From the NCBI GenBank assembly GCA_963821235.1, contig CAWGCS010000002.1, positions 186,001 to 250,000 on the forward strand: a stretch of DNA of 64,000 nt, read 5' to 3'. Each line of letters begins with the position of its first letter. Within the stretch, counting starts at the first letter, position 1. The translations under genes and the position numbers were made by a program. The notes below the pieces were generated by a model, which saw nothing but the letters and a program-made list of their open reading frames with translations, made no database searches and was not told where the DNA came from. The DNA is from CTSoil-043 sp963821235. GTDB lineage: Bacteria; Chloroflexota; Limnocylindria; Limnocylindrales; CSP1-4. This document shows positions 47,687-56,006 of this stretch, in pieces.

Positions 47687-49338
47687 GCCATCACCTCCGC
47701 CGGAGTGATCGTGCAGACACCGGCGGGACAGACCCGGTCCACGATGTGGGCGAGGTACTCGTCCCGGAAGTAGCGCAGCGTGCTGAAGATCGGGTTGGGC
47801 GCCCCCTGGCCGAGGCCGCAGAGCGACATCTTCTGGACGATGTGGGCGAGGCGCTCGAGCTGGGCGAGATCGTCCAGCGTCGCCTCGCCGCGGGTGATCT
47901 GGTCAAGCAGCATCCACATCTGGGTCGTGCCGACCCGGCAGGGGACGCACTTGCCGCACGATTCGTCGCGGCAGAAATCCTGGAAGTACTTGGCGACGTC
48001 GACCATGCACGACGTGTCGTCCATGACGATGAGACCGCCGGACCCCATGAACGAGCCGAGCTCGATGAGCGACTCGTAGCTGACCGGCATGTCGAGGAAC
48101 TCGGCCGGGATGCAGCCGCCCGAAGGGCCGCCGGTCTGGACGGCCTTGAAGGGCCGGCCGTCGATGATCCCGCCACCGATGTCGTAGACGATCTCCCGGA
48201 GGGTCATCCCCATCGGGACCTCGACCAGGCCGGTGTTGACGATGCGGCCGGCCAGCGCGAAGACCTTGGTGCCCCGGCTCTTGCCGACGCCGATCCCGGC
48301 GTACCACTCGGGACCCTTGCGCAGGATCGCGGGCACGTTGGCCAGCGTCTCGACGTTGTTGATGAGGGTCGGGCAGTCCCACAGGCCCTGGACCGCCGGG
48401 TAGGGCGGGCGGGGTCGCGGGGTGCCGCGGCGGCCCTCGATCGAGGCGATGAGAGCGGTCTCCTCGCCGCACACGAAGGCGCCGGCGCCGAGCCGGATCT
48501 GCACGTCGAAGGCGAACGAGGTGTCCGCGATCCCGGCGCCGAGGTACCCGGCGCGCTGGGCCATCCGGATGGCGGTCCGCAGGCGGGCGACCGCCAGCGG
48601 GTACTCCGCCCGGCAGTAGACGTAACCCTCGGTGGCGTGGACGGCGAAGGCCGCGATGGCCATGCCTTCCAGGACGCGGTAGGGATCGCTCTCGAGGACG
48701 CTGCGGTCCATGAACGCGCCGGGGTCGCCCTCGTCAGCGTTGCAGATGACGTACTTCTGCTTGCCCTGGGCCTTGGCCACCGTGGTCCACTTGAGGCCAG
48801 CGGGGTAGCCGGCGCCGCCGCGACCGCGCAGGCCGCTGCGGGTGATCTCGTCGCGGACCTCCGTGGAGGTCATCTCCGAGAGCACGCGGCGGAGGGCCTC
48901 GTACCCGCCTCGCTCGACGTAGTCCTCGAGGCTCTCCGGGTCGACGCGGCCGAAGTTCTCGGTCGCGACGCGGACCTGCTTCTCGAAGAAGGCTCCCTGC
49001 GGCTTCCGCGTGTCGGTGGGCTTGACCTTCTTGAGGGCCTTCACGATGCCCTCGACGTCGCCCGGCCGGACGCGCTCGAAGAGCTGGCCCGTCTGCTCGA
49101 TCTCCACGAGCGGACCCGCGGCGCAGAGGCCCAGGCAGCCCACCCGCTTGATGACGACGTCGCCCATGCCGGCCTCGGCCGAGCGCTCGCCCAGCCGGGC
49201 GGTGATCTCGTGCGCCTGGGCCGACAGGCAGCTGGCCGCCTCGCACACGTACGCGACCGCGCGCGGCGGGCCTTCCTGGACTGCTTCCGTGGTCTCGCGG
49301 CGGCGGACCGGCCGCGCCGCGGCAGGCATCTCGCTCAC
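47683..49338 (-). CDS. hoxF: HoxF, FMN/NAD-binding diaphorase subunit
   Basis: A 551-residue NuoF-like protein. The N-terminal thioredoxin-fold [2Fe-2S] domain has CEAASCLSAQAHE and VGCLGLCAAGPLVE. The central FMN/NADH domain has RSGLRGRGGAGYPAGLKW, CNADEGDPGAFMDRSVLE and GAGAFVCGEETALIASIEG. The C-terminal [4Fe-4S] site is ESCGKCVPCRVGTTQM. It exchanges electrons with NAD. The GTG at 49338 overlaps the hoxE stop; an ATG at 49329 is an alternative. Length fits HoxF rather than Nuo-only NuoF. Confidence 0.94.
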   Translation of the reverse strand: MSEMPAAARPVRRRETTEAVQEGPPRAVAYVCEAASCLSAQAHEITARLGERSAEAGMGDVVIKRVGCLGLCAAGPLVEIEQTGQLFERVRPGDVEGIVKALKKVKPTDTRKPQGAFFEKQVRVATENFGRVDPESLEDYVERGGYEALRRVLSEMTSTEVRDEITRSGLRGRGGAGYPAGLKWTTVAKAQGKQKYVICNADEGDPGAFMDRSVLESDPYRVLEGMAIAAFAVHATEGYVYCRAEYPLAVARLRTAIRMAQRAGYLGAGIADTSFAFDVQIRLGAGAFVCGEETALIASIEGRRGTPRPRPPYPAVQGLWDCPTLINNVETLANVPAILRKGPEWYAGIGVGKSRGTKVFALAGRIVNTGLVEVPMGMTLREIVYDIGGGIIDGRPFKAVQTGGPSGGCIPAEFLDMPVSYESLIELGSFMGSGGLIVMDDTSCMVDVAKYFQDFCRDESCGKCVPCRVGTTQMWMLLDQITRGEATLDDLAQLERLAHIVQKMSLCGLGQGAPNPIFSTLRYFRDEYLAHIVDRVCPAGVCTITPAEVMA

Positions 49339-49826
49339 ATCGCCTCCAGCTGAGCAACGAGCTCGCCCGCGTTGACCTTGCCCTTGACGTCGCCGTCGAC
49401 GATCACGGCCGGCGCCAGGCTGCAGGCGCCGAGGCATCGCGCGGTGAGCACGGAGATCTTTCCGTCCGCCGTCGTCTCCTTGGGCTTGACGTGGAGCTGC
49501 CGGTCCAGGCCGGCCAGGATCTCCTTGGCGCCGTTGATGTAGCAGGCGGTCCCGGTGCAGACGACGCAGGTGTGCTCGCCCTGCGGCTTCAGCGTGAAGA
49601 AGGAGTAGAACGTGGCGACGCCGTAGACACGGGAGTGGGGGACACCCAGAGTGTCGCCGACGAAGGCCAGGGCGTCGGTGTCGAGGAAGCCGAATGCCTC
49701 CTGGGCGGCGTGGAGCGCCTCGATCAAGGCCTGCGGGCGATCGCCCAGGCGACGCATCCGCGTCTCGACGATCTTCCAGCGCTTGTCGTCGCTGGGCGCC
49801 GACGGCTTGTGGTATGGGATGGGCAT
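49335..49826 (-). CDS. hoxE: HoxE, NuoE-like diaphorase subunit
   Basis: A 163-residue thioredoxin-like [2Fe-2S] protein with HAAQEAFGFLDTDALAFVGD, VYGVATFYSFFTLKPQGEH and cluster ligands in CTGTACYINGA and ARCLGACSLAPAV. It is the first gene of the hoxEFUYH operon. GGAGGGGG lies a few bases before the ATG (minus strand), a strong ribosome-binding site. It stabilises the diaphorase and may tie it to other redox partners. It is complete. Confidence 0.93.
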   Translation of the reverse strand: MPIPYHKPSAPSDDKRWKIVETRMRRLGDRPQALIEALHAAQEAFGFLDTDALAFVGDTLGVPHSRVYGVATFYSFFTLKPQGEHTCVVCTGTACYINGAKEILAGLDRQLHVKPKETTADGKISVLTARCLGACSLAPAVIVDGDVKGKVNAGELVAQLEAM

Positions 49827-50533
49827 GTGCCCCCTCCAGTCGATGCGGCAGGCGAACGCAGGCCGGGGACGGGTGCCGGCGCGTCGATGACATGGTTCAA
49901 GGGGCTCGTGGACCCTGGATCGATGATAGGAGGGGCCGACGCCCGCGCCGGGGGCCGCATCGCCCGACTCTTGGGGGCCGCTCCGCCCGAGTCTGGCCGG
50001 GTCGATTGGGCCGTTCCGGGCGGTGGCCTCCGGTCCGCTGCCTCCGCCTCGGCGTCCCCGTCTCGGGATCCCGACCGCCAGTCCTCCCGTGTGGGCGTCC
50101 CGTCTTCGCGTCCATGCCGCCAGTTCGGCGTCCCGGCCGCCAGCTCCCCACCCGGCGTCCCCGTCTGGGCGTCCCGGCCTCGGGCGTCGCCGCCTCGGCG
50201 TCCATGCCGCCAGCTCCCCGTCTTCGCGTGCCCGCCTCGGCGTCCCCGCCGCCAGCTCCCCGTCTTCGCGTCACGGGGAGTGACATCTCGCTGGAGATGT
50301 CCGGCCGAGTGGCACAGACCGGGTCCAACTGGCTCTCTTGCCACTCGGCCTGACACGCGACGAGGATCCGTGCTCGCCGAATCGCCGGAAGTGGCCTCTC
50401 GCCGATTCCCGCCGCACGGATCGTGCGACAGTGTCAGACCGAGTGGCAAGACCGCCCCCACCCGCGCCCGCGCCCGCCGCCGCCACCCGCCCGCCGCCCG
50501 CGCCGTCCCCGGGGCGCCCCGCAGCACGACCCT
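49827..50533. other. Gene-free gap with degenerate repeats and palindromic repeat copy B
   Basis: Bases 49827-49930 are the hoxE leader. Bases 49960-50275 are a degenerate tandem tract made of words such as GGCGTCCC, CCGTCTTCGCGTC and GCCGCCAGCTCC. A perfect eight-base stem, GACATCTC/GAGATGTC, lies at 50282-50301. The long palindrome B follows at 50337-50450, then a C-rich GCCGCC tract to 50520. No gene is supported. Confidence 0.7.
50337..50450. repeat. 114-bp palindrome, repeat copy B
   Basis: Outer arms CTTGCCACTCGG (50337-50348) with CTGACAC, and GTGTCAG with CCGAGTGGCAAG (50439-50450), pair with one mismatch over 20 bases. Inner arms GATCCGTGC (50365-50373) and GCACGGATC (50414-50422) are perfect. 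Both share the same centre at 50393.5. It is related to copies A and C and encodes no protein. Confidence 0.8.
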
Positions 50534-51331
50534 TCAGCGCGGAGGCCGGGTCGCCCCCCGCGATCGACCGATCGTTCGCATGAAGTCGGCGTACGAGGCA
50601 TACGGCGCCTCGGTGCGGCGACCGTCCAGTCGCAGACCCATCCACAGCCGTCCGCCGCGCCGGCGCGGATTGATCATGGTGAGGCCCCACCCGGGGTACA
50701 GGCCGCCTCCAAGCGCTCTGTCGAGCGCCCGCCCACGGACGGGGAAGCTTTCCGTGATGGCCTCGCGCTGGGTCGCCATCCGCGCGTCGCTCTCGGCAGT
50801 CGCCAGGAAGGCCACGAGCACCACGATCTCGCGCGGCCTCCAGCCGAGCGGCGCCACCGCGCCGGGGGCGTCGCGCGCATACCACCCCACCTGGCGCTGC
50901 AGGCCGCCGAGATCCCGCAGCTCCGTCTTGATCTCCGCGACAAGAAGGCGGCTCGAGGCAGGCTGGAACGCCAGGACGTCGATCCAGCCCCGGATCCGAC
51001 CGTCGACGATCGGCCGCTCCACGAGGCACTCGTAGCCGTGCTTCGTGAGCCAGCGGCGGACGGCCGCGACGCACAACGCGTGGGCGGCATCCCGCTGATC
51101 GGAGCGGCCGACGGCGAGCGGCGCCCGCAGCTCCACGACCAGCTCGCCGTCGAGCGCCTGCGCAACGCGTTGCAGCGCCTCCAGCGACGCATCGCGCGCC
51201 CCCAGCTCGATGGCCGCGACCATCGAGCGCGACGCCTTCGCGGCCGCGCCCAGTTCTGCCTGGGTCCAGCCGCGGTCGAGCCGGGCCGACCGGATGGCCG
51301 AGCCGATCGACGCACGGACGGTCGAGACCAT
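50534..51331 (-). CDS. XRE-family helix-turn-helix protein with a PD-(D/E)XK-like domain
   Basis: A 265-residue protein. The N-terminal helix-turn-helix (about 8-65) reads IRSARLDRGWTQAELGAAAK, with SRSMVAAIELGARDASLEAL. The middle domain has RPIVDGRIRGWIDVLAFQP then LLVAEIKTELRDLGGLQRQV, that is Asp...Glu-x-Lys, the core of restriction-endonuclease-like folds. The C-terminal part contains WRPREIVVLVAFLATAESDA. Such proteins are common in actinobacteria and may act as transcription factors with a dead or live nuclease fold. TTCAAT lies five bases before the ATG (51331), consistent with leaderless transcription. Confidence 0.75.
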   Translation of the reverse strand: MVSTVRASIGSAIRSARLDRGWTQAELGAAAKASRSMVAAIELGARDASLEALQRVAQALDGELVVELRAPLAVGRSDQRDAAHALCVAAVRRWLTKHGYECLVERPIVDGRIRGWIDVLAFQPASSRLLVAEIKTELRDLGGLQRQVGWYARDAPGAVAPLGWRPREIVVLVAFLATAESDARMATQREAITESFPVRGRALDRALGGGLYPGWGLTMINPRRRGGRLWMGLRLDGRRTEAPYASYADFMRTIGRSRGATRPPR

Positions 51332-51364
51332 GCCCGATTGAAGCACGGCCGGCTCACCTCGGGC

Positions 51365-51679
51365 TTATCGGTCGCCGGCCCGCCGATCCCGAGCAGCCGC
51401 ATCGCCCTGCCATCGGCCCGAACCCGGCACGCCGCCCGCGCCCGGAACGCGGCCCGCACCCGGCACGCCGCCCGCACCCGGCACGCCGCCCGCACCCGGC
51501 ACGCGGCCCGCACCCGGCACGCGGCCCGCACCCGGCACGCGGCCCGCCTCGCGAAGGGCGCGCCGGAGGAGGAACTCGACCTGGCCGTTGACGCTTCGGA
51601 GATCGTCCGCCGCCCACGATTGCAGGGCGGCGAACGTCTCCGGGTCCAGGCGGAGGAGGAACGGCTTCCGCTCGGCCAT
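51365..51679 (-). CDS. Arc-like ribbon-helix-helix protein with hexapeptide repeats
   Basis: A 104-residue protein. The first ~45 residues, MAERKPFLLRLDPETFAALQ through RSVNGQVEFLLRRALREAGR, match the Arc/HicB-like ribbon-helix-helix pattern. It is followed by about seven copies of a PGAG(R/G)V hexapeptide from an 18-bp DNA repeat, and a basic tail. It lies 73 bases after the SPFH gene on the same strand, a recurrent pairing in high-GC bacteria. It may bind the TGATATCA palindrome in the SPFH promoter, which is inference. The repeat length is likely variable between strains. Confidence 0.8.
   Translation of the reverse strand: MAERKPFLLRLDPETFAALQSWAADDLRSVNGQVEFLLRRALREAGRVPGAGRVPGAGRVPGAGGVPGAGGVPGAGRVPGAGGVPGSGRWQGDAAARDRRAGDR
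51435..51545. repeat. 18-bp in-frame tandem repeat in the ribbon-helix-helix gene
   Basis: About six to seven units of CGCCCGCACCCGGCACG plus one base (with GC/GG variants at one position) encode the PGAG hexapeptides on the minus strand. Units are contiguous, with no spacers, so this is not a CRISPR. Confidence 0.85.
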
Positions 51680-51752
51680 GATCAGGGCTCAGGCGGCACG
51701 AGGGGTCGGGTCACCGCGGTCATCGGCGGCACCGCCGCGGTCCACGACGCCC

Positions 51753-52655
51753 CTACGCGTAGAGGGTCCCTGCGTTGACGACGGGCTGCGTCTCGTGCTC
51801 CGAGCACAGGACGACCAGGAGGTTGCTCACCATCTGCGCCTTGCGCTCCTCGTCGAGCTCGACGACCCGCTTCTCCGACAGCTGCTCGAGCGCCATCTGG
51901 ACCATCCCGACGGCACCCTCGACGATCTTCGAGCGGGCCGCGATCACCGCGTTCGCCTGCTGCCGGCGGAGCATCGCGTTGGCGATCTCCTGGGCGTAGG
52001 CGAGGTGGCTGATCCGGGCCTCGATGACCTGGACGCCGGCCTTCTCGAGGCGATCCTGGATCTCCTGGCGGAGCTGATCGGCGATCTGGACCTGGTTCGA
52101 GCGAAGCGCGACGTCTCCCTCGCGATGGGCGTCGTATGGGTGCGACGTGGCGAGGTTCCGCAGCGCCGACTCGGCCTGGACGTGGACGAAGTTCTCGTAG
52201 TCGTCGACCTCGAAGAGGGCCTCGGCGGTGTCGGTCACCTTCCAGACGACGACCGCCGCGATCTCGATCGGGTTGCCGTCGTGGTCGTTGACCTTGAGCT
52301 TGGCCGTCTCGAAGTTGCGCACGCGGACGGAGATCCGACGCCGCAGGGTGAACGGGTTGACCCACTGGAGGCCCTGCTCCCGGACCGTCCCGCCGTAGTG
52401 GCCGAAGAGGACGAGGGCACGCGCCTCGTTGGGGTTGACCGGGGTCAGGCCGCCGAAGCCGACGCAGACGGCGACGAAGGCGAGGACCAGGAGGAAGATC
52501 CCGCCGATCTCGACGGGGCCGATGTCCTCTCCGGCGGGCACGAGAACGTTGACGATGTACCACAGCATCAGGACCCCGAGGCCGATCACGGCGACGAGCA
52601 GCACCAGGAACATCGCGATTCCGGGGAGGGACCTGGCTGGGCGTTCCCTGTTCAT
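51753..52655 (-). CDS. SPFH/Band 7 domain membrane protein
   Basis: A 300-residue protein. Two N-terminal membrane helices (AMFLVLLVAVIGLGVLMLWY and VEIGGIFLLVLAFVAVCVGF) are followed by the SPFH domain, with VNPNEARALVLFGHYGGTVR, GLQWVNPFTLRRRISVRVRN and a helical region QIADQLRQEIQDRLEKAGVQ, VIEARISHLAYAQEIANAML. It resembles flotillin/stomatin-like membrane-organising proteins. The gene has its own good promoter and is followed by the ribbon-helix-helix gene. The full-length domain and clear membrane segments suggest function, but the client process is unknown. Confidence 0.88.
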   Translation of the reverse strand: MNRERPARSLPGIAMFLVLLVAVIGLGVLMLWYIVNVLVPAGEDIGPVEIGGIFLLVLAFVAVCVGFGGLTPVNPNEARALVLFGHYGGTVREQGLQWVNPFTLRRRISVRVRNFETAKLKVNDHDGNPIEIAAVVVWKVTDTAEALFEVDDYENFVHVQAESALRNLATSHPYDAHREGDVALRSNQVQIADQLRQEIQDRLEKAGVQVIEARISHLAYAQEIANAMLRRQQANAVIAARSKIVEGAVGMVQMALEQLSEKRVVELDEERKAQMVSNLLVVLCSEHETQPVVNAGTLYA

Positions 52656-52697
52656 GAGTGAGCGTGGCTCCTTTCGCGCGGGCGGGACGCGATCAAT

Positions 52698-52725
52698 ATG
52701 ATATCACTACGATAGACTCTGTCAA
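52698..52725 (-). promoter_or_regulatory. Sigma70-type promoter of the SPFH gene with a palindromic site
   Basis: On the minus strand TTGACA (52720-52725) and TATCAT (52698-52703) are separated by 16 bases, 43 bases upstream of the SPFH ATG. The perfect palindrome TGATATCA (52699-52706) overlaps the -10 box. The stretch is far more AT-rich than its surroundings. A repressor, perhaps the neighbouring ribbon-helix-helix protein, could bind there. Confidence 0.7.
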
Positions 52726-52930
52726 GGGGTCGACGACGACGGCGGCCGGCGCCCGAGCGCCTCGAGCGCGCCCGCGAGGCTCGCCTATGCGAACGGGCCC
52801 CGCCCAGCCTGGGGCCGGCCTGGGCGTTTCGGGCCGCAGGACTCTGGCGGCCCGTGGTAGGGCGGGCCGACCCTGTCCGCCTCGGCGGCGATCCCCGCGG
52901 CCGACCGGCACCTCCCGGAGGTGGCGCCCG

Positions 52931-55561
52931 ATGGCTGGTTTCGTGGATGCTCGGGGCACGGCCCGCCCGTCGGGCATGGACGTCGCCCGGCGCCAGGCCG
53001 ACGACCGGGGCCTGCTGCCCCAGGCAGCCCGCGAGGAGGCCGCTCGCTGCCTCTTCTGCTTCGATGCGCCGTGCGTCACGGCGTGCCCGACCGGCATCGA
53101 CGTGCCGGGCTTCATCCGCGGCATCGCGAGCGGCAACCTGGACGGGAGCGCCCGGACGATCCTGGCGGCGAACCCGCTCGGGGGCACGTGCGCCCGCGTC
53201 TGCCCGGTCGAGCGCCTCTGCGAAGGCGCCTGCGTGCGTGCGAGCCTCGACCGGCCGATCGCGATCGGCGCGCTCCAGCGATTCGCGATCGACGCGTACC
53301 GGGACGCCGGGCGGCCGTTCGTCGTCGCCGGTGAGCCGCGGCCCGGCCGGGTCGCCGTCGTCGGGTCGGGGCCGGCGGGCCTCGCCTGCGCCGCGGAGCT
53401 GCGCCGGCTCGGGGTCGCGGTCACGATCTTCGAAGCGCGGGAGCAGGCCGGTGGGCTCTGCGCCTACGGCATCGTCCCCTGGCGACACGCCCGGGAGATG
53501 ACCGCCCACGAAGTTGCCGAGATCGAGCGGGCCGGCGCCGAGATCCGGCGCGGGACGCGCGTCGGCCCGGACCTGCCCGCGGCGACGCTCATGGCCGACC
53601 ACGACGCCGTCTTCCTGGGCCTCGGCCTGGGCCGCAGCCGTCGGCTGGGGATCCCCGGCGAGGGCCTCGACGGCGTCTTCGACGCGCTCGCCGTGCTGGA
53701 GCCGGTGGTGACCGGCGAGGGCGGTCGCCCGGCGTTGGGGCCGCGGGTCGGCGTCATCGGCGCCGGTAGCACGGCGATGGACGCGGCGGCCGCCGCGGTC
53801 CGCCTCGGCGCCGAGACGGTCACCGTCTTCTACCGGCGCAGCGAGGCGGAGGCGCCGGCCCACCCGCACTCGATCGAGCTGGCGCGCGCGCTCGGCGTTC
53901 GGCTGCGCTGGCTCGCCGCCCCGGTCGAGATCACCGGGACCGACGGCCGCGTGTCGGGCGCCGTGTTCGACGTGATGCGCCTGGGGGCTCCCGATCGCCG
54001 CGGCCGTCCAACGCCCCACCGGGTCCCCGGCTCGCGCTTCGCCGTGGAGCTGGACGCGGTCATCACCGCGATCGGGCAGGAGGCCGTGCCGCGCCTGGTG
54101 GACGACTTCGCGGTCGGGATGCGGGGCGGTCGGGTCGCCGTGGAGCCGGCGACCGGCCGAACCGACAACCCGCGGGTGTGGGCGGGCGGCGACCTCGTCA
54201 ACGGCGGCCGCGAGGTGGTCCACGCCGTTCAGGAAGGGAAGCTCGCGGCACGGTCGATCGCGGCGGTCCTCGGCGCACGACGCGGTGCCCGGATCTCCGC
54301 TGCGACGCCGTCGCCGGCGGCCGAGCCCGCCCCGGGCGTCAGCCTGGCTGTCGAGATGGCCGGCATCCGCAGCCCCAACCCGTTCTGGCTGGCCAGCGGA
54401 CCGCCCGCCAACACCGGGGAGATGGTCACCCGTGCCTTCGAGGCCGGATGGGGCGGCGCAGTCTGGAAGACGGTCGGGGACCCGATCACGAACGTCTCGG
54501 CCCGCCTCGGCTCGCTCGACATCGACGGCCGGCGGATGGTCGGCATCTCGAACATCGAGCTCATCAGCGACCGCCCGATCGAGACGAACTTGGCCGAGGT
54601 CCGCGAGGTCAAGCGCCGCTTCCCGGACCGGGCGGTCGTCGTCTCGCTCATGGTCGAGTCGAAGCGCGAGGCGTGGCACGACATCGTGCGCCGGGTGAAC
54701 GACACCGGCGCGGACGGCGTCGAGCTCAACTGCGGCTGCCCGCACGGCATGGCCGAGCGGGGGATGGGCGCGGCCGTCGGCCAGGTGCCCGAGTACCTGC
54801 GGATGATCGTCGAATGGGCGAAGGAGGTCGCGGAGATCCCGGTCCTCGTCAAGCTCACCCCGAACGTGACCGACATCACGGTGGCGGCGCGGGCCGCGCG
54901 CGAGGGCGGCGCCGACGGGATCGCCCTCATCAACACGATCAACTCGCTCGTCGGGCTCGATCTCCGGAGCTGGGCGCCCAGCCCGGCGGTCCGGGGGCGC
55001 GGGACCCATGGCGGCTACTCCGGGCCGGCCGTCAAGCCGATCGCACTCCACATGGTGAGCTCGTGCGCGAGGGATCCCCGCGTCGGCATCCCGATCTCCG
55101 GAGTCGGCGGCATCGACGACTGGCACGACGCGGTCGAGTTCCTGCTCCTCGGCGCCACGACGGTCCAGGTCTGCACGGCGGTCATGCACCACGGCTACCG
55201 GATCGTCGAGGGGATGGTCGACGGCCTGGCGGCGTACCTCGCGACGCGCGGGCTGGCGTCACCCGCGGACCTCGTCGGGAGGGCCCTGCCCGCGATCGGC
55301 GATTGGGGCCAGCTCGACCTCTCGTACCGCGTCGTCGCCCGGATCGACGCCGATCGCTGCATCCACTGCAACCTCTGCCACCGGGCCTGCGAGGACGGCG
55401 CCCACCAGGCGATCCGCCTGGAGCGGGGGAACGGCGGGTCGATGCCCATCGTCGACGATGCCGCGTGCGTCGGGTGCCGCCTCTGCGAGCACGTCTGCCC
55501 GGTCGAGGGCTGCATCTCCATGGCGGAGGTGGGAGCGGCGCCGGCGGGCGCAGCGCGGTAG
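52931..55561 (+). CDS. Single-chain dihydropyrimidine dehydrogenase (PreT-PreA fusion)
   Basis: An 876-residue protein. The N-terminal Fe-S domain has CLFCFDAPCVTACPTGIDVP and GGTCARVCPVERLCEGACVR. FAD/NADPH domains have RVAVVGSGPAGLACAAEL and GVIGAGSTAMDAAAAAVRL. An FMN barrel (about 480-780) has VWKTVGDPITNVSARLGS and ELNCGCPHGMAERGMGAAVG. A C-terminal ferredoxin has CIHCNLCHRACEDGAHQA and CVGCRLCEHVCPVEGC. It reduces uracil and thymine. Bacteria usually have two polypeptides; this order equals the eukaryotic single-chain enzyme. The residue matching the mammalian catalytic Cys appears to be Val in GAAVGQ. The ATG at 52931 follows GGAGG at 52916-52920. Confidence 0.87.
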   Translation: MAGFVDARGTARPSGMDVARRQADDRGLLPQAAREEAARCLFCFDAPCVTACPTGIDVPGFIRGIASGNLDGSARTILAANPLGGTCARVCPVERLCEGACVRASLDRPIAIGALQRFAIDAYRDAGRPFVVAGEPRPGRVAVVGSGPAGLACAAELRRLGVAVTIFEAREQAGGLCAYGIVPWRHAREMTAHEVAEIERAGAEIRRGTRVGPDLPAATLMADHDAVFLGLGLGRSRRLGIPGEGLDGVFDALAVLEPVVTGEGGRPALGPRVGVIGAGSTAMDAAAAAVRLGAETVTVFYRRSEAEAPAHPHSIELARALGVRLRWLAAPVEITGTDGRVSGAVFDVMRLGAPDRRGRPTPHRVPGSRFAVELDAVITAIGQEAVPRLVDDFAVGMRGGRVAVEPATGRTDNPRVWAGGDLVNGGREVVHAVQEGKLAARSIAAVLGARRGARISAATPSPAAEPAPGVSLAVEMAGIRSPNPFWLASGPPANTGEMVTRAFEAGWGGAVWKTVGDPITNVSARLGSLDIDGRRMVGISNIELISDRPIETNLAEVREVKRRFPDRAVVVSLMVESKREAWHDIVRRVNDTGADGVELNCGCPHGMAERGMGAAVGQVPEYLRMIVEWAKEVAEIPVLVKLTPNVTDITVAARAAREGGADGIALINTINSLVGLDLRSWAPSPAVRGRGTHGGYSGPAVKPIALHMVSSCARDPRVGIPISGVGGIDDWHDAVEFLLLGATTVQVCTAVMHHGYRIVEGMVDGLAAYLATRGLASPADLVGRALPAIGDWGQLDLSYRVVARIDADRCIHCNLCHRACEDGAHQAIRLERGNGGSMPIVDDAACVGCRLCEHVCPVEGCISMAEVGAAPAGAAR

Positions 55562-55795
55562 GGCCGGCTGGCGCAGCGCGGTAAGGCTGGCTTGCGCGGG
55601 GCACGGCTGGCGGGCGCACGGCTGGCGGGCGCGCGCCGGAGCGGCAGGCGCGCCGCAGCCCGGCAGGCCCACGGGCGCGCGGCAGGGCCACGGGCGCCTC
55701 GGGCCCGCCCACGGGCGCGCGGCAGGGCCACGGGCGGCTCGCGGCCCGCCCACAGGCGCGCGGCCGGGCCGCCTGATCGGCCAGGCCGAGGCGGC

Positions 55796-55912
55796 AATTC
55801 CACTGTGAGTGGCATCTCGGCGCGTCTCGTGCTCGGCGAAATCGGCGAAACCCCGGTTTGGGCAATTCCCCACGCTCGAAACGGGCTGGAACTCCACTGT
55901 GAGTGGAATCAC
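55796..55912. repeat. Palindromic intergenic repeat, copy C
   Basis: Two flanking palindromes, ATTCCACTGTGAGTGGCAT (55797-55815) and CTCCACTGTGAGTGGAAT (55892-55909), enclose a core (55829-55874) with CGTGCTCGGCGAAATCGGCG, a GGTTTGGGCAATTCCC segment and CACG. The core shares the GTGCTCGGCGAA and CAATTCCC words with copy A and the layout with copy B. Confidence 0.65.
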
Positions 55913-55920
55913 GGCCGCGG

Positions 55921-56006
55921 GTGCGCGGCTGGACCCACGGTGCGCGGCTGGACCCACGGTGCGCGGCTGGACCCACGGTGCGCGGCTGGACCCACGGTGC
56001 GCGGCA
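55921..56006. repeat. 19-bp tandem repeat, 4.4 copies
   Basis: Four exact copies of GTGCGCGGCTGGACCCACG start at 55921, 55940, 55959 and 55978, followed by a partial copy. The unit is not a multiple of three and has no spacers, so it is neither a protein repeat nor a CRISPR. Confidence 0.9.
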
